64,000 bases of DNA from Bacillus sp. 03113 (GTDB taxonomy: Bacteria; Bacillota; Bacilli; Bacillales; Cytobacillaceae), in NCBI RefSeq assembly GCF_006546985.1, contig NZ_VATK01000013.1, forward strand, positions 62,001-126,000. Direction: 5' to 3'. Within the stretch, counting starts at the first letter, position 1. Every line of letters begins with the position of its first letter. Made by a program: the position numbers and the translations under genes. This document shows, piece after piece, positions 8,602 to 18,286 of the stretch. Below the pieces are notes generated by a model. That model did no database searches. It was given only the letters and a program-made list of their open reading frames with translations, and was not told the DNA's origin.

Positions 8602-9600
8602 ATGGATAAAGTGCTAGAAGTAAAGAATCTTCATGTTTCTTTTTCTACATATGGGGGAGAAGTAAAGGCAGTTAGGGGAGTAAGTTTTGACCTATACAAA
8701 GGTGAGACGCTTGCCATAGTAGGTGAGTCAGGCTGCGGCAAAAGTGTTACATCGCAGAGCATCATGAGGCTGATCCCAGAACCGCCAGGAAATATTACAG
8801 CTGGATCGGTTTTATTTAATGGGTATGATTTAACGAAGGTAAAGGAACCTCAAATGAGAAAGTTAAGAGGGGCAAAAATTTCGATGATCTCCCAGGACCC
8901 GATGACAGCTTTAAACCCCACCTTAACGATTGGTGATCAGATTACAGAAGGAATTATACAGCATAAAAAAATACATAAGGAAGAAGCAAGGGAACAAGCC
9001 CTTCATATGCTAGAGCTGGTAGGGATTCCGAGTCCAGAAGTTAGACTGAAACAGTATCCGCATCAATTTAGCGGAGGGATGAGGCAACGAATTGTCATTG
9101 CAATGGCTCTCGTCTGTGAACCTGATGTATTAATTGCTGATGAGCCAACAACAGCATTAGATGTAACCATTCAAGCGCAAATATTAGAACTATTTAAAGA
9201 GATTCAGAAAAAAACAGACGTATCAATTATCCTAATCACCCATGATTTAGGAGTTGTTGCACAGGTAGCGGATCGAATTGCGGTCATGTATGCTGGGAAA
9301 ATTATCGAGGCAGGGACGAGAAGAGAGATTTTTTATGAGCCTCAGCATCCCTATACGAAAGGCTTACTCCAGTCTGTTCCACGACTAGATTTAGAGATGG
9401 ATGAGCTTATCCCGATTGAAGGCTCCCCGCCAGATTTATTTTCACCTCCAATCGGCTGTCCTTTTACCGCTCGGTGTAAGTATGCGATGGAAGTTTGTGA
9501 AAGAATGTATCCTTATAAAACATATATAAGCAAGGAGCATCAAGTTGATTGCTGGCTGCTAGATAAAAGAGCACAAAGTGTTTACCAGCAAATCAAGTAA
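8602..9600 (+). CDS. dppD: Dipeptide ABC transporter ATP-binding protein DppD
   Basis: A 332-residue ATPase with Walker A GESGCGKS near residue 38, signature FSGGMRQR and Walker B VLIADEP. The C-terminal oligopeptide-transporter domain contains GCPFTARCKYAMEVC, with cysteines typical of the Opp/Dpp ATPase tail. The ATG at 8602 is preferred over the GTG at 8593 because AAGGAGG ends at 8593. It powers dipeptide import; the second ATPase of the system is probably YkfD, encoded later in the cluster. Confidence 0.93.
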   Translation: MDKVLEVKNLHVSFSTYGGEVKAVRGVSFDLYKGETLAIVGESGCGKSVTSQSIMRLIPEPPGNITAGSVLFNGYDLTKVKEPQMRKLRGAKISMISQDPMTALNPTLTIGDQITEGIIQHKKIHKEEAREQALHMLELVGIPSPEVRLKQYPHQFSGGMRQRIVIAMALVCEPDVLIADEPTTALDVTIQAQILELFKEIQKKTDVSIILITHDLGVVAQVADRIAVMYAGKIIEAGTRREIFYEPQHPYTKGLLQSVPRLDLEMDELIPIEGSPPDLFSPPIGCPFTARCKYAMEVCERMYPYKTYISKEHQVDCWLLDKRAQSVYQQIK

Positions 9601-9636
9601 AAGAAATGTATAAAAAGCTCGACTTTATGGTCCGAT

Positions 9637-9651
9637 TTTTTTCTGAAAAGG
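9637..9651 (+). promoter_or_regulatory. CodY-like box upstream of dppE
   Basis: TTTTTTCTGAAAAGG matches the CodY consensus AATTTTCWGAAAATT at 11 of 15 positions and lies between dppD and dppE. CodY represses dpp in B. subtilis, where the main site is before dppA, so this internal site is only a candidate. Confidence 0.3.
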
Positions 9652-9705
9652 AAATTAGAGGACGATAAAATAAATTAATTTTTAAAAATGAAAGAGGGGG
9701 AAATG

Positions 9706-11319
9706 ATGAAAAAGCTTTTAAGTTTAGTAATATCAGCATTATTAATATTTGTTCTTGCTGCTTGTACAGCTAAAGAAAGCACAGGAAGCGATTCTAAGGA
9801 TAAGGATAGCGGAGAAAAAATATTAAATCTCAACAATGGATCTGAGCCAACTTCTTATGATCCGCCTATTGGATTCGATTCCGTTTCATGGAATTCGTTA
9901 AACAACTTAATGGAAGGCTTAACTCGCTTGAATGCCAAAAATGAGCCAGAAGCTGCTACAGCTGAAAAGTGGAAGGTATCAGATGACGGTAAAGTATATA
10001 CATTCCAAATTCGTAAAAATGCTAAATGGTCGAATGGCGATGATGTAACAGCAAACGATTTTGTATATGCATGGAAAAGACTTTTAGATCCTGAAACAGG
10101 TTCAGCAGCTGCTTTTTTAGGCTACTTTATTGAAGGCGGAGAAGCTTATAATAATGGCGAAGGCTCTGCGGATGATGTAAAGGTGAAGGCAGTTGATGAT
10201 AAAACATTTGAAGTAACGTTAACAAGCCCTCAAGCTTACTTCTTAAGTGTAATCACAAATCCAGCTTTTTTCCCTATCAATGAAAAAGTAGCAAAAGCAA
10301 ATCCAAATTGGTTTGCAGAAGCAGACTCTTTTGTCGGAAATGGTCCATTTAACTTAAAAGAGTGGAAACATGATAGTGAAATGCTTTTTGTTAAAAATGA
10401 TCAATATTGGGATAAAAAGAATGTGAAGCTAGATAAAGTACATTGGGATATGGTTGATGATACAAATACCGAGTATCAAATGTATCAAAGAGGAGAGCTT
10501 GATTCTTCAGATGTACCGGCCGATTTAAGCGAAAAGCTGTATAGCGAAGGAAAAGTAAAAGTTGAGGATCAAGCAGGACTTTATTTTTACCGTTTTAACG
10601 TGACAAAAGAGCCTTTCCAAAATAAGAATATTCGCAAGGCATTTGCAATGGCAGTTGATCAAAAGCAAATGGTTGACTATGTAACGAAAAATAAAGAAAA
10701 AGCAGCACATGGTTTGATTTCTCCTGGATTCAATGATCCATCTGGAAAAGATTTTAGAAAAGTTAGTGGGGACCTTATAAAAACAGATGCAACAGAAGCA
10801 AAAGCTTTGCTTAAAAAAGGGATGGAGGAAGAAGGCTATAAAGAGCTTCCTGAAGTCACTTTAACTTATAGTACAGACGACAGACACAAAAAAATTGCTG
10901 AAGCCCTTCAACAAATGTTCAAAGAAAATCTCGGTGTAGATGTAAAGCTGGCGAATATGGAACTAAACGTCTTTGCTCAAGATCAAAAGGCTTTAAAATT
11001 CCAATTATCTCGAAGCTCCTTCTTATTTGATTACGCGGACCCAATTAATTTCTTAGAAGGCTTTCAAACAGGCCAATCGATGAACCGTACTGGCTGGAGT
11101 AATGCAGAATATGACCAGCTCATTAAAGATGCAAAAAATGAATCAGATGAAACAAAGCGTTATCAAATGATGTATAAAGCAGAAAAGCTTCTTTTTGACG
11201 ATGCTCCAATTATCCCGATTCATTTTTACAATCAACCGTATCTGCAAAATGATGCTGTATCTGGTATTATCCGTCATCCGGTAGGCTACTTAGAATTAAA
11301 ATGGGCAGATAAAAAGTAG
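9706..11319 (+). CDS. dppE: Dipeptide-binding lipoprotein DppE
   Basis: A 537-residue SBP family 5 (OppA/DppA type) binding protein. MKKLLSLVISALLIFVLAAC is a lipoprotein signal with lipobox LAAC, so the mature protein is tethered to the outer face of the membrane by its first cysteine. It should bind peptides and deliver them to DppBC. The start follows GAGGGGG; an ATG one codon earlier is equally in frame. It lies 105 bases after dppD and is followed by repeat R2 rather than an obvious terminator. Homologues in the ykf context bind murein tripeptide, so that ligand is possible. Confidence 0.9.
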   Translation: MKKLLSLVISALLIFVLAACTAKESTGSDSKDKDSGEKILNLNNGSEPTSYDPPIGFDSVSWNSLNNLMEGLTRLNAKNEPEAATAEKWKVSDDGKVYTFQIRKNAKWSNGDDVTANDFVYAWKRLLDPETGSAAAFLGYFIEGGEAYNNGEGSADDVKVKAVDDKTFEVTLTSPQAYFLSVITNPAFFPINEKVAKANPNWFAEADSFVGNGPFNLKEWKHDSEMLFVKNDQYWDKKNVKLDKVHWDMVDDTNTEYQMYQRGELDSSDVPADLSEKLYSEGKVKVEDQAGLYFYRFNVTKEPFQNKNIRKAFAMAVDQKQMVDYVTKNKEKAAHGLISPGFNDPSGKDFRKVSGDLIKTDATEAKALLKKGMEEEGYKELPEVTLTYSTDDRHKKIAEALQQMFKENLGVDVKLANMELNVFAQDQKALKFQLSRSSFLFDYADPINFLEGFQTGQSMNRTGWSNAEYDQLIKDAKNESDETKRYQMMYKAEKLLFDDAPIIPIHFYNQPYLQNDAVSGIIRHPVGYLELKWADKK

Positions 11320-11346
11320 GTCATCTTGCTAATAAAGAAAAGTAGA

Positions 11347-11490
11347 AATTTTTTGAAGGTAGATTGGTGTCTAGCTCCAGGCGCCATCGGCTCTATGGTC
11401 TAGCCAAACTGGCGAGAAAGGTAAAGAGCACCTTTCCCGCCAGTTCGTCTTATGCTTGTCACCGATAGACAGGCGCCTTGCGCATTTCTT
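11347..11490 (+). repeat. Mosaic intergenic repeat, copy R2
   Basis: It has the conserved lead-in TTTTTTGAAGGTAGATTGG, then GTGTCTAGCTCC, and ends with GCCTTGCGCATTTCTT. The core is a strong hairpin in which AACTGGCGAGAAAGGT pairs with ACCTTTCCCGCCAGTT with one mismatch. This core is not shared with the other copies. The hairpin could also act as a weak terminator between dppE and ykfA. Confidence 0.75.
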
Positions 11491-11607
11491 AGAAAAGAGG
11501 TGTTCGTTTGAACATCTCTTTTTGCTAAAAATAAATGATCATTTTTCCTTTCATTTCATAAATAAAGAGTGAGGGGAAAAAATGATTTTTTAAGGAGTGT
11601 ATCACAC

Positions 11608-12531
11608 ATGATCATTAAGCCAGAAAGACTTCAAAAAGGCGATACAGTTGGAATTATTGCTCCAGCGAGTCCACCTAATCAGGAAAATCTAAAAAGATCG
11701 CTTTCCTTTTTGGATGAGCTTGGCTTAAAAGTGAAGTTTGGAAAGAATCTTTCGAATGTATACGGCTATTTAGCTGGTAAAGATCAAGAGAGACTAGATG
11801 ATTTACACCAAATGTTTCTTGATCCAGAGGTGAAGGCGATTATTTGTGCATGCGGCGGATATGGTACAGGTCGTATTGCCTCCATGATAGACTATGATCT
11901 TATCAAGAATCATCCTAAAATTTTTTGGGGATACAGCGATATTACATTTTTACATACAGCCATTTTCAAAAAGACAAAGCTAATCACTTTTCATGGTCCA
12001 ATGCTTGCTTCTGATATTGGAAAGGAAGAGGTTGACCCCCTTTCAAAACAAATGTTTAAGCAGTTGTTTGATCATCATCAAATTGTCTATGATGAGCAAA
12101 TTTCTCCTTTGGAATCGCTTGTTGATGGGGAAGCGGAAGGGCTCATTACAGGAGGGAATCTCTCCTTATTAGTCAGCACACTTGGTACTCCATTTGAAAT
12201 AGACACAAAAGGTAAATTACTGCTTATTGAAGATATTGATGAGGAACCGTATAGAGTAGATGGGATGATGAACCACCTATTTTTGGCAGGGAAGCTCACA
12301 GATGCAGCTGGAATCATCATTGGGGATTTTCATAACTGTCATCCTATCAAAAGAAAGCCTTCCCTAACACTTGAAGAGGTAATTGATCATTATATGCATT
12401 TAGCTCAAAAACCAGCTTTAAAGGGGTTCAAAATAGGTCATTGTTCACCCAATATCGCCATTCCTTTTGGAGCTAATGGAAAGTTAAGCACGTTCTCAAA
12501 ACAATTTATTATAGAAAGCGGCATTCAATAG
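11608..12531 (+). CDS. ykfA: LD-carboxypeptidase (S66 family)
   Basis: A 307-residue cytoplasmic serine peptidase of the LdcA/MccF family. The nucleophile is Ser110 in WGYSD. The family Glu and His are probably those in LLIEDIDEEPYR and IGHCSPN. It cleaves the L-D bond of murein tetrapeptide, releasing D-Ala. The ATG at 11608 has TAAGGAGTG 8 bases upstream. An upstream GTG at 11569 would include that site and is rejected. It opens the ykf part of the cluster. Confidence 0.9.
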   Translation: MIIKPERLQKGDTVGIIAPASPPNQENLKRSLSFLDELGLKVKFGKNLSNVYGYLAGKDQERLDDLHQMFLDPEVKAIICACGGYGTGRIASMIDYDLIKNHPKIFWGYSDITFLHTAIFKKTKLITFHGPMLASDIGKEEVDPLSKQMFKQLFDHHQIVYDEQISPLESLVDGEAEGLITGGNLSLLVSTLGTPFEIDTKGKLLLIEDIDEEPYRVDGMMNHLFLAGKLTDAAGIIIGDFHNCHPIKRKPSLTLEEVIDHYMHLAQKPALKGFKIGHCSPNIAIPFGANGKLSTFSKQFIIESGIQ

Positions 12532-12638
12532 ACTACACTTACACGAGAATAGAGTTTTAAGAATGGAAGGTTAATCAATTTCATGATCTGTTGGAGATAT
12601 AACGCAATAATAGAAATAGGCATAAGGGTGATCCACAA

Positions 12639-13739
12639 TTGAAAATAAATAAAATTGAAACCTATCGGGTGTCTGTCCCTCTCATAAAACCATTTAAAAC
12701 CGCATTAAGAACCGTGAAAGTTGCAGAATCGATTTATGTGAAGGTTATTTGTGATAACGGCATTGTTGGCTGGGGCGAAGCACCGCCTACGGTTGTGATT
12801 ACAGGTGATAGTCTTCAAAGCATTGAATCAGCGATTCATCATGTTCTTAAGCCTTTTTTAATAAATCGTTTTCTACTAAACTACGAAGAAATTTTTCAAG
12901 GGATTCAATCGATATTGATTGGAAATTCAAGTGCAAAAGCGGCTGTTGATATGGCTCTTTATGATTGCCTTTCACAATTTTGTAAGCTGCCTTTATATCA
13001 GTTGTTAGGTGGACATAAACAAGAATTAGAAACAGATTATACAGTAAGTGTGAATGGTCCAGAAGAGATGGGAGAGGACGCCGTATCCTATATCCAAAAA
13101 GGATTCAATGTATTGAAGGTGAAAGTAGGCAAGCATGATATCCATACGGATATTGAAAGAATTAAAGAAATCAGAAAACGAGTTGGAATGGATATTAAAA
13201 TTCGTCTTGATGCGAATCAAGGCTGGAAGCCAAAGGAAGCTATTCAAGTGATAAGAAAAATAGAAGATTTACTTTTAAATGTCGAGCTCGTAGAGCAGCC
13301 AGTAAAAGCTGATAATATTGAAGGATTAAAGCAAGTAACGGATGCAGTCGATACTTTGATTATGGCTGACGAAGCTGTTTTTACACCGAAGCAAGCTTAT
13401 GAAGTATTAAAGACGAGAAGTGCCGATCTTATCAATATTAAGCTAATGAAATCTGGCGGCATTTATCAGGGGCAGATCATCAATCAGCTAGCTGAGGTTT
13501 CAGGGGTTGAATGCATGGTAGGAAGCATGATTGAAACGAGACTGGGTATTACAGCGGCTGCTCATTTTGCAGCTAGTAAAAAGAATATTACTCGCTATGA
13601 CTTTGACGCTCCTTTAATGCTGGCAAAGGAAACGATTGAAGGCGGCATAGATTATAATGGAAGAAAAATTACTTTACCCAATACAGCTGGCCTTGGAATA
13701 AAGGATGTATATGTTGATGAAAGGAGGGTCCCCATATGA
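12639..13739 (+). CDS. ykfB: L-Ala-D/L-Glu epimerase
   Basis: A 366-residue enolase-superfamily enzyme. All catalytic and Mg2+-binding residues of B. subtilis YkfB are at the same positions: Lys160 and Lys162 (LKVKVG), Asp191 (RLDANQ), Glu219 (VEQP), Asp244 (MADEA) and Lys268 (IKLMKSGG). It epimerises L-Ala-D-Glu from murein peptide to L-Ala-L-Glu, which ordinary peptidases can hydrolyse. The start is TTG with AAGGGTG upstream. Its stop overlaps the ykfC start by four bases (ATGA). Confidence 0.95.
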   Translation: MKINKIETYRVSVPLIKPFKTALRTVKVAESIYVKVICDNGIVGWGEAPPTVVITGDSLQSIESAIHHVLKPFLINRFLLNYEEIFQGIQSILIGNSSAKAAVDMALYDCLSQFCKLPLYQLLGGHKQELETDYTVSVNGPEEMGEDAVSYIQKGFNVLKVKVGKHDIHTDIERIKEIRKRVGMDIKIRLDANQGWKPKEAIQVIRKIEDLLLNVELVEQPVKADNIEGLKQVTDAVDTLIMADEAVFTPKQAYEVLKTRSADLINIKLMKSGGIYQGQIINQLAEVSGVECMVGSMIETRLGITAAAHFAASKKNITRYDFDAPLMLAKETIEGGIDYNGRKITLPNTAGLGIKDVYVDERRVPI

Positions 13740-14677
13740 GTAAACATCAGAAATGGCTTGTGAATGTGTCAGTTGCAACCATATGGACATCCTATCAATC
13801 TGCGAGAGAGATGGACCAAGCTGCAATTTGTTATCCTGTAAGAATAAGAGAGTGGCTAAATGCGTTAGATTATGAAAATCGTTTAGCCCTCTGCCATCAA
13901 AATCTTGTCCAAACACAAGTGCTTTATGGTCAGGAAGTATTGGTTGTTGAAGAGATGGGAGAATGGGCAAAAGTATTAGTCTTAGAGCAGCCTTCATCAA
14001 AAGATGAACACGGCTATCCTGGTTGGATGCCAAAGTGTCAGTTAATCCAGCTTTCAAGCTGGACGATAGATCAGTCTCCTGTTGCCAGGATTAAAAGTAA
14101 TACAGCTATTTTGCATCATTTAGATTCTGATCAAACACTTGAAATAAGCTTTCAAACAGTTCTTCCATTAATAGAAGATCTAAAAGATGGGATCAAGGTT
14201 CAAACGCCTACAGGAGCTGGGGTAATAAAAAAAGAAGATGCATCTATCTTCTCATCCTTGAATGCGATTCCTAAAGGATCTGGTGAAAATATTGTCTCAA
14301 ATGGTGAACAATTTCTTCAGTTGCCATATCTTTGGGGAGGAGTAAGCGGATTTGGCTATGATTGCTCTGGTTTTTCTTATTCGATGTGTAAAGCAAATGG
14401 CTATGTAATTCCAAGAGATGCTCATGAGCAAGCCGTTCAAGGGGAAAAAATTCAGTTAACTGAAATAATGCCAGGCGATTTACTCTTTTTTGCTTACGAG
14501 GAAGGAAAAGGGCGGATCCATCATGTAGGAATTTATTATGGAAATGGAAAAATGATTCATGCTCCTAAAACGGGAAAAGCAGTTGAAATCATTTCATTAG
14601 CAGGAACCGATTATGAAACGGAGCTATGTGAAGCAAGACGTTATTGGCAAGAGATGGAGGGGAAAAATGGAAAATAA
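13736..14677 (+). CDS. ykfC: Gamma-D-glutamyl-L-diamino acid endopeptidase (NlpC/P60)
   Basis: A 313-residue protein with SH3-like N-terminal modules (about residues 1-185) and a C-terminal NlpC/P60 domain. The catalytic Cys210 is in [12 protein letters not shown], with His263 in HHVGIYYG and a further His275. It cleaves the gamma-D-Glu-diaminopimelate bond of murein peptides with a free N-terminal L-Ala. No signal peptide is visible, which fits recycling of imported peptides in the cytoplasm. It overlaps both neighbours in the operon. Confidence 0.92.
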   Translation: MSKHQKWLVNVSVATIWTSYQSAREMDQAAICYPVRIREWLNALDYENRLALCHQNLVQTQVLYGQEVLVVEEMGEWAKVLVLEQPSSKDEHGYPGWMPKCQLIQLSSWTIDQSPVARIKSNTAILHHLDSDQTLEISFQTVLPLIEDLKDGIKVQTPTGAGVIKKEDASIFSSLNAIPKGSGENIVSNGEQFLQLPYLWGGVSGFGYDCSGFSYSMCKANGYVIPRDAHEQAVQGEKIQLTEIMPGDLLFFAYEEGKGRIHHVGIYYGNGKMIHAPKTGKAVEIISLAGTDYETELCEARRYWQEMEGKNGK

Positions 14678-15629
14678 AAAACTATTAGAAGTAAAGCATT
14701 TATCGAAATTTTTCTTCCTAGGGAAGGATGAAACACTCCAGGCAGTTCATGACGTCTCCTTTCACATAAACAAAGGAGAGACCTTCGGGATTGTAGGGGA
14801 ATCCGGCTGTGGTAAATCTACAACAGGACGAACAATTATTGGTTTGTATGACCAGACAGAAGGGGAGGTTCTGTATCAGGGGAAAAACGTCCACACTTTA
14901 AATGATAAAGAAAAATTTTCTTTTCACAGGAAAATGCAAATGATTTTTCAGGATCCTTACGCTTCGTTAAACCCTCGTTCAACAGTGAGAGAAATCATTG
15001 CAGAGCCGATGGAAGTTCATGGTCTTTATAAAAATAAAAAAGACCAATTAGAACGAGTTGTTGAATTACTTGAGGCTGTCGGATTAAACGGTGTACATGC
15101 TAACCGTTACCCTCATGAATTCAGTGGCGGACAACGGCAACGAATTGGTATTGCTCGTGCACTTGCATTAGATCCTGAATTTATTATTGCGGACGAGCCT
15201 ATTTCGGCATTAGATGTGTCTGTACAGGCACAGGTGGTAAATCTACTGAAAAGACTGCAAAAAGAAAAAGGGCTAACCTACTTATTTATTGCCCATGACT
15301 TATCGATGGTTAAGCAAATAAGTGATCGAATCGGTGTGATGTATTTAGGAAATATGGTAGAGCTAACCGAAAGTAAAGAATTGTATAAGAACCCCCTTCA
15401 TCCTTATACACAAGCATTATTGTCTGCGATTCCGATTCCTGACCCTGATATCGAGGATAAGCGTGAGCGGATCATTTTAAAAGGTGATTTGCCAAGCCCT
15501 CTGAACCCGCCAAGTGGTTGTGTATTTAGAACAAGGTGTCCATATGTAATGAATACATGCGCAAAGAAGAAACCAGAGTGGCAAGAAATTAAAACCAACC
15601 ACTTTGTTGCTTGTCATTTATATGGTTGA
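14667..15629 (+). CDS. ykfD: Oligopeptide ABC transporter ATP-binding protein
   Basis: A 320-residue ATPase of the OppF/DppF class with Walker [10 protein letters not shown], signature FSGGQRQR, Walker B FIIADEP and the cysteine-containing C-terminal tail [14 protein letters not shown]. The ATG at 14667 overlaps the end of ykfC by 11 bases and has GGAGGGG upstream; an earlier in-frame ATG lies inside ykfC without such a site. The dpp operon here encodes one ATPase (DppD), so YkfD probably completes the heterodimer of the same importer. Confidence 0.9.
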   Translation: MENKKLLEVKHLSKFFFLGKDETLQAVHDVSFHINKGETFGIVGESGCGKSTTGRTIIGLYDQTEGEVLYQGKNVHTLNDKEKFSFHRKMQMIFQDPYASLNPRSTVREIIAEPMEVHGLYKNKKDQLERVVELLEAVGLNGVHANRYPHEFSGGQRQRIGIARALALDPEFIIADEPISALDVSVQAQVVNLLKRLQKEKGLTYLFIAHDLSMVKQISDRIGVMYLGNMVELTESKELYKNPLHPYTQALLSAIPIPDPDIEDKRERIILKGDLPSPLNPPSGCVFRTRCPYVMNTCAKKKPEWQEIKTNHFVACHLYG

Positions 15630-15677
15630 GATAAGACAGATCAACGTAAAAAAATATCTGCTCTTGGGAAGTGAAAA

Positions 15678-16466
15678 ATGGATATTGACAAATTCAAGAG
15701 TAATATAAATGATCATGTAAAGAAGTGCCAAGGGCGAGTGAGTATATGGATTGAAATGGATAAAGAAATTATTGAAATAAATAGTAAACAAGCTTATCCT
15801 GCTGCTAGTCTGATTAAAGTACCTATCTTAATAGAAGCTTTTCGTCAAAAAGAAGAGGGAAAATTAGACGTAGAGCAGTTAGTTTCGATTTCAAAGGAAG
15901 AAAAAGTCGGTGGAGCAGGTGTGCTATTTTCTTTATCTAGCAAAGCTTCTTTTACTATCCATGATTTGATGACGTTAATGATTATTGTTTCTGATAATAC
16001 GGCAACAAATCAATTAATTGACCTTATCGGATGGCATGAGATTAATCAATGCATTAAAGCATTAAATCTGACTAGTACGAGATTGAATCGGAAAATGATG
16101 GATCTAGATGCGATTAAATTAGGGAAAGATAATTGGACGAGTGCAGTTAATATAGGAACATGCTTAAAAGAGATTTATAAAGGGAGCTTATTATCTAAAG
16201 AGAGTAAGGAAGAGATTCTGTCGATGATGCGAAAGCAGCAATTTAAAGAGAAACTTCCAGCTTACATGAATCTTGAAAAGGGATGGATTGCTAATAAAAC
16301 GGGGGAGCTTGAAGGAATAGAGCATGATTGTGCTATTATTCAATATAATGGAATAACAGTGTATATGGCTGTGTTAATTGATCAGCTTTCCGCCCAAGAA
16401 GATGGCAGAGAGACCATCAGGCAAATTGGGAAGCTAGTAAATAATTATTTAGTGAATACATATTAA
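15678..16466 (+). CDS. Class A beta-lactamase-like serine hydrolase, cytoplasmic
   Basis: A 262-residue protein with the three penicillin-recognising motifs: SLIK (Ser44, Lys47), SDN (105-107) and KTG (207-209). It has no signal peptide. The omega-loop region (RLNRKMMDLDA, about residues 135-145) lacks the Glu-x-x-Leu-Asn pattern that carries the deacylating Glu166 of true class A beta-lactamases. It starts 48 bases after ykfD and is probably cotranscribed with it. Context suggests action on a murein-derived peptide or ester; D,D-peptidase, amidase or esterase activity are alternatives. The specific substrate is unknown. Confidence 0.8.
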   Translation: MDIDKFKSNINDHVKKCQGRVSIWIEMDKEIIEINSKQAYPAASLIKVPILIEAFRQKEEGKLDVEQLVSISKEEKVGGAGVLFSLSSKASFTIHDLMTLMIIVSDNTATNQLIDLIGWHEINQCIKALNLTSTRLNRKMMDLDAIKLGKDNWTSAVNIGTCLKEIYKGSLLSKESKEEILSMMRKQQFKEKLPAYMNLEKGWIANKTGELEGIEHDCAIIQYNGITVYMAVLIDQLSAQEDGRETIRQIGKLVNNYLVNTY

Positions 16467-16502
16467 TCGTTCTGTTGACTTTAGTCATAGAACGATTTTT
16501 TA
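16463..16502 (+). terminator. Rho-independent terminator ending the dpp-ykf cluster
   Basis: AATCGTTCT (16464-16472) pairs with AGAACGATT (16489-16497) and is followed by a T run. Confidence 0.8.
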
Positions 16503-16610
16503 AGTGTTGAAGGGTGCTAATATTTTTTATACAAAATTAGCTTAAATAGAAAAAATCGAATAAAATAGGTTTATGGACTTACATCACAATGCATATATGG
16601 AGGGTTACCA

Positions 16611-17399
16611 ATGAACAATCATGAAATAGATTACAAAATTTATGGCGATGATATGCAATTTGTAGAAGTAGAATTAGATCCAAATGAGACAGTGGTTGCA
16701 GAAGCTGGCGGATTGATGATGATGGAAGATGGCATACATATGGAGACGATTTTCGGAGACGGAGGTTCATCATCAGGAGGGTTAATGGGCAAGCTTTTTA
16801 GTGCAGGAAAACGCATGCTAACTGGCGAAAGCTTGTTTATGACGACCTTTACGAACAAAGGACAAGGAAAAAAGCATGTTTCCTTCGCATCACCATATCC
16901 TGGTAAAATCATTCCCATGGATCTGAGTACATTAGGTGGCAAAGTGATTTGCCAAAAGGATGCCTTTCTCGCTGCGGCAAAAGGTGTAACAATCGGAGTG
17001 GAATTTCAACGGAAAATTGGGGCAGGCTTCTTTGGTGGAGAAGGCTTTATTATGCAAAAGCTTGAAGGAGATGGCATGGCTTTTGTACATGCAGGCGGAA
17101 CGATTATTAAAAAAGATCTCCTTCCAGGTCAAGTGCTTCGAATTGATACAGGCTGTTTAGTCGCGATGACAAAGGATGTTAACTATGATATTGAATTTGT
17201 TAAAGGGATCAAAACAGCTTTGTTTGGAGGAGAAGGACTGTTTTTCGCAACATTAAGAGGACCAGGTTCAGTGTGGATTCAATCTCTTCCATTCAGCCGT
17301 TTAGCAAGTCGTGTGTTTGCTGCGATGCCTCAAGGTGGCGGAACAAAGGATGAAGGCAGCATTGCCGGTGGCTTGTTTAATTTATTGGATGGAAAATGA
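16611..17399 (+). CDS. TIGR00266/AIM24 family protein
   Basis: A 262-residue protein of the TIGR00266 (AIM24, tryptophan RNA-binding attenuator-like fold) family. It has Gly-rich repeats such as [19 protein letters not shown] and [23 protein letters not shown]. The N-terminal [17 protein letters not shown] is typical. The molecular function is unknown. No signal or membrane segment is visible. It has a GGAGGG site upstream and stands alone between two terminators. Confidence 0.85.
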   Translation: MNNHEIDYKIYGDDMQFVEVELDPNETVVAEAGGLMMMEDGIHMETIFGDGGSSSGGLMGKLFSAGKRMLTGESLFMTTFTNKGQGKKHVSFASPYPGKIIPMDLSTLGGKVICQKDAFLAAAKGVTIGVEFQRKIGAGFFGGEGFIMQKLEGDGMAFVHAGGTIIKKDLLPGQVLRIDTGCLVAMTKDVNYDIEFVKGIKTALFGGEGLFFATLRGPGSVWIQSLPFSRLASRVFAAMPQGGGTKDEGSIAGGLFNLLDGK

Positions 17400-17545
17400 T
17401 GAGCAGCTTTTATAATTTTGATCTAGTGAACCCATCTTCACTAGAATAAAATTAATGTTTCTCAATAAGACAATTACAGGGCTAGAACTCAGCAGTAGTC
17501 GTAACTAGCTGGGGATAACTGCCCGTTAACGAGGGTTAAATGTAA

Positions 17546-17569
17546 AAGGGACTGAAAAATCAGTCCCTT
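17546..17569. terminator. Bidirectional terminator between the AIM24 gene and the ABC transporter
   Basis: AAGGGACTGA pairs with TCAGTCCCTT, with an A-rich flank on the plus strand that serves minus-strand transcription. The convergent genes end on either side. Confidence 0.7.
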
Positions 17570-17576
17570 ATTCATA

Positions 17577-18272
17577 TTATACCATGGTAGGATTCAATTT
17601 ATTAGAAATAGTAAAGTTTCCTTTTGATAGCTTTACAGTAATATCGGATATTTCCGCAATTTGCGGATCATGAGTAACAACAATCACACACTTATTTTCC
17701 TTGTGAGCTAAATCTTGAAACAGCCTAACGATTTCTCTGGCAGTATCTTCATCGAGGTTGCCGGTTGGCTCATCTGCTACAATCAATTCTGCATCACAGC
17801 ATAAGGCACGGGCGATCGAAACACGTTGCTGCTGTCCTCCACTTAACGTTAAAACCTTCTGTCTTGCTTGCTTATCGGATATCCCTACTTTTTCAAGTAT
17901 TTCTAAAGCAAACGCTTTTTTATTTTTATGTGATGAATGAGTAATCTCCATAGCGGTTATGATATTTTGTAATGCTGTCATATATGGAAGGAGATTATAC
18001 GACTGAAAAACAATCGATACATACCTATTTCGAAATTTTGTTAAACCAATTCTTTTTATATCTTTTTTAGCATATAGGATACTGCCCTCTTTCGGTATAT
18101 CTAATGCACTTGCCAGTGAGAGAAAAGTTGTTTTACCGGATCCTGAGGGACCAACAACAGTATAAAACTTTCCTTTATCAAAAGTGATATTGATATCCTT
18201 TAAGATCTCGTGTTTCTTATTTTCATGTTTATACCAGTAGTTAACGTTTTGAAATTCTAGTAAAGTACTCAT
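17577..18272 (-). CDS. MacB-like ABC transporter ATP-binding protein
   Basis: A 231-residue LolD/MacB-class ATPase with Walker [10 protein letters not shown], signature LSGGQQQR and Walker [15 protein letters not shown]. The TGNLDE ending marks the macrolide/lipoprotein exporter class. It is encoded 14 bases downstream of its permease. A histidine kinase is divergently encoded next to the pair. Confidence 0.9.
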   Translation of the reverse strand: MSTLLEFQNVNYWYKHENKKHEILKDINITFDKGKFYTVVGPSGSGKTTFLSLASALDIPKEGSILYAKKDIKRIGLTKFRNRYVSIVFQSYNLLPYMTALQNIITAMEITHSSHKNKKAFALEILEKVGISDKQARQKVLTLSGGQQQRVSIARALCCDAELIVADEPTGNLDEDTAREIVRLFQDLAHKENKCVIVVTHDPQIAEISDITVKLSKGNFTISNKLNPTMV

Positions 18273-18286
18273 GTAATCTCCCTCTC

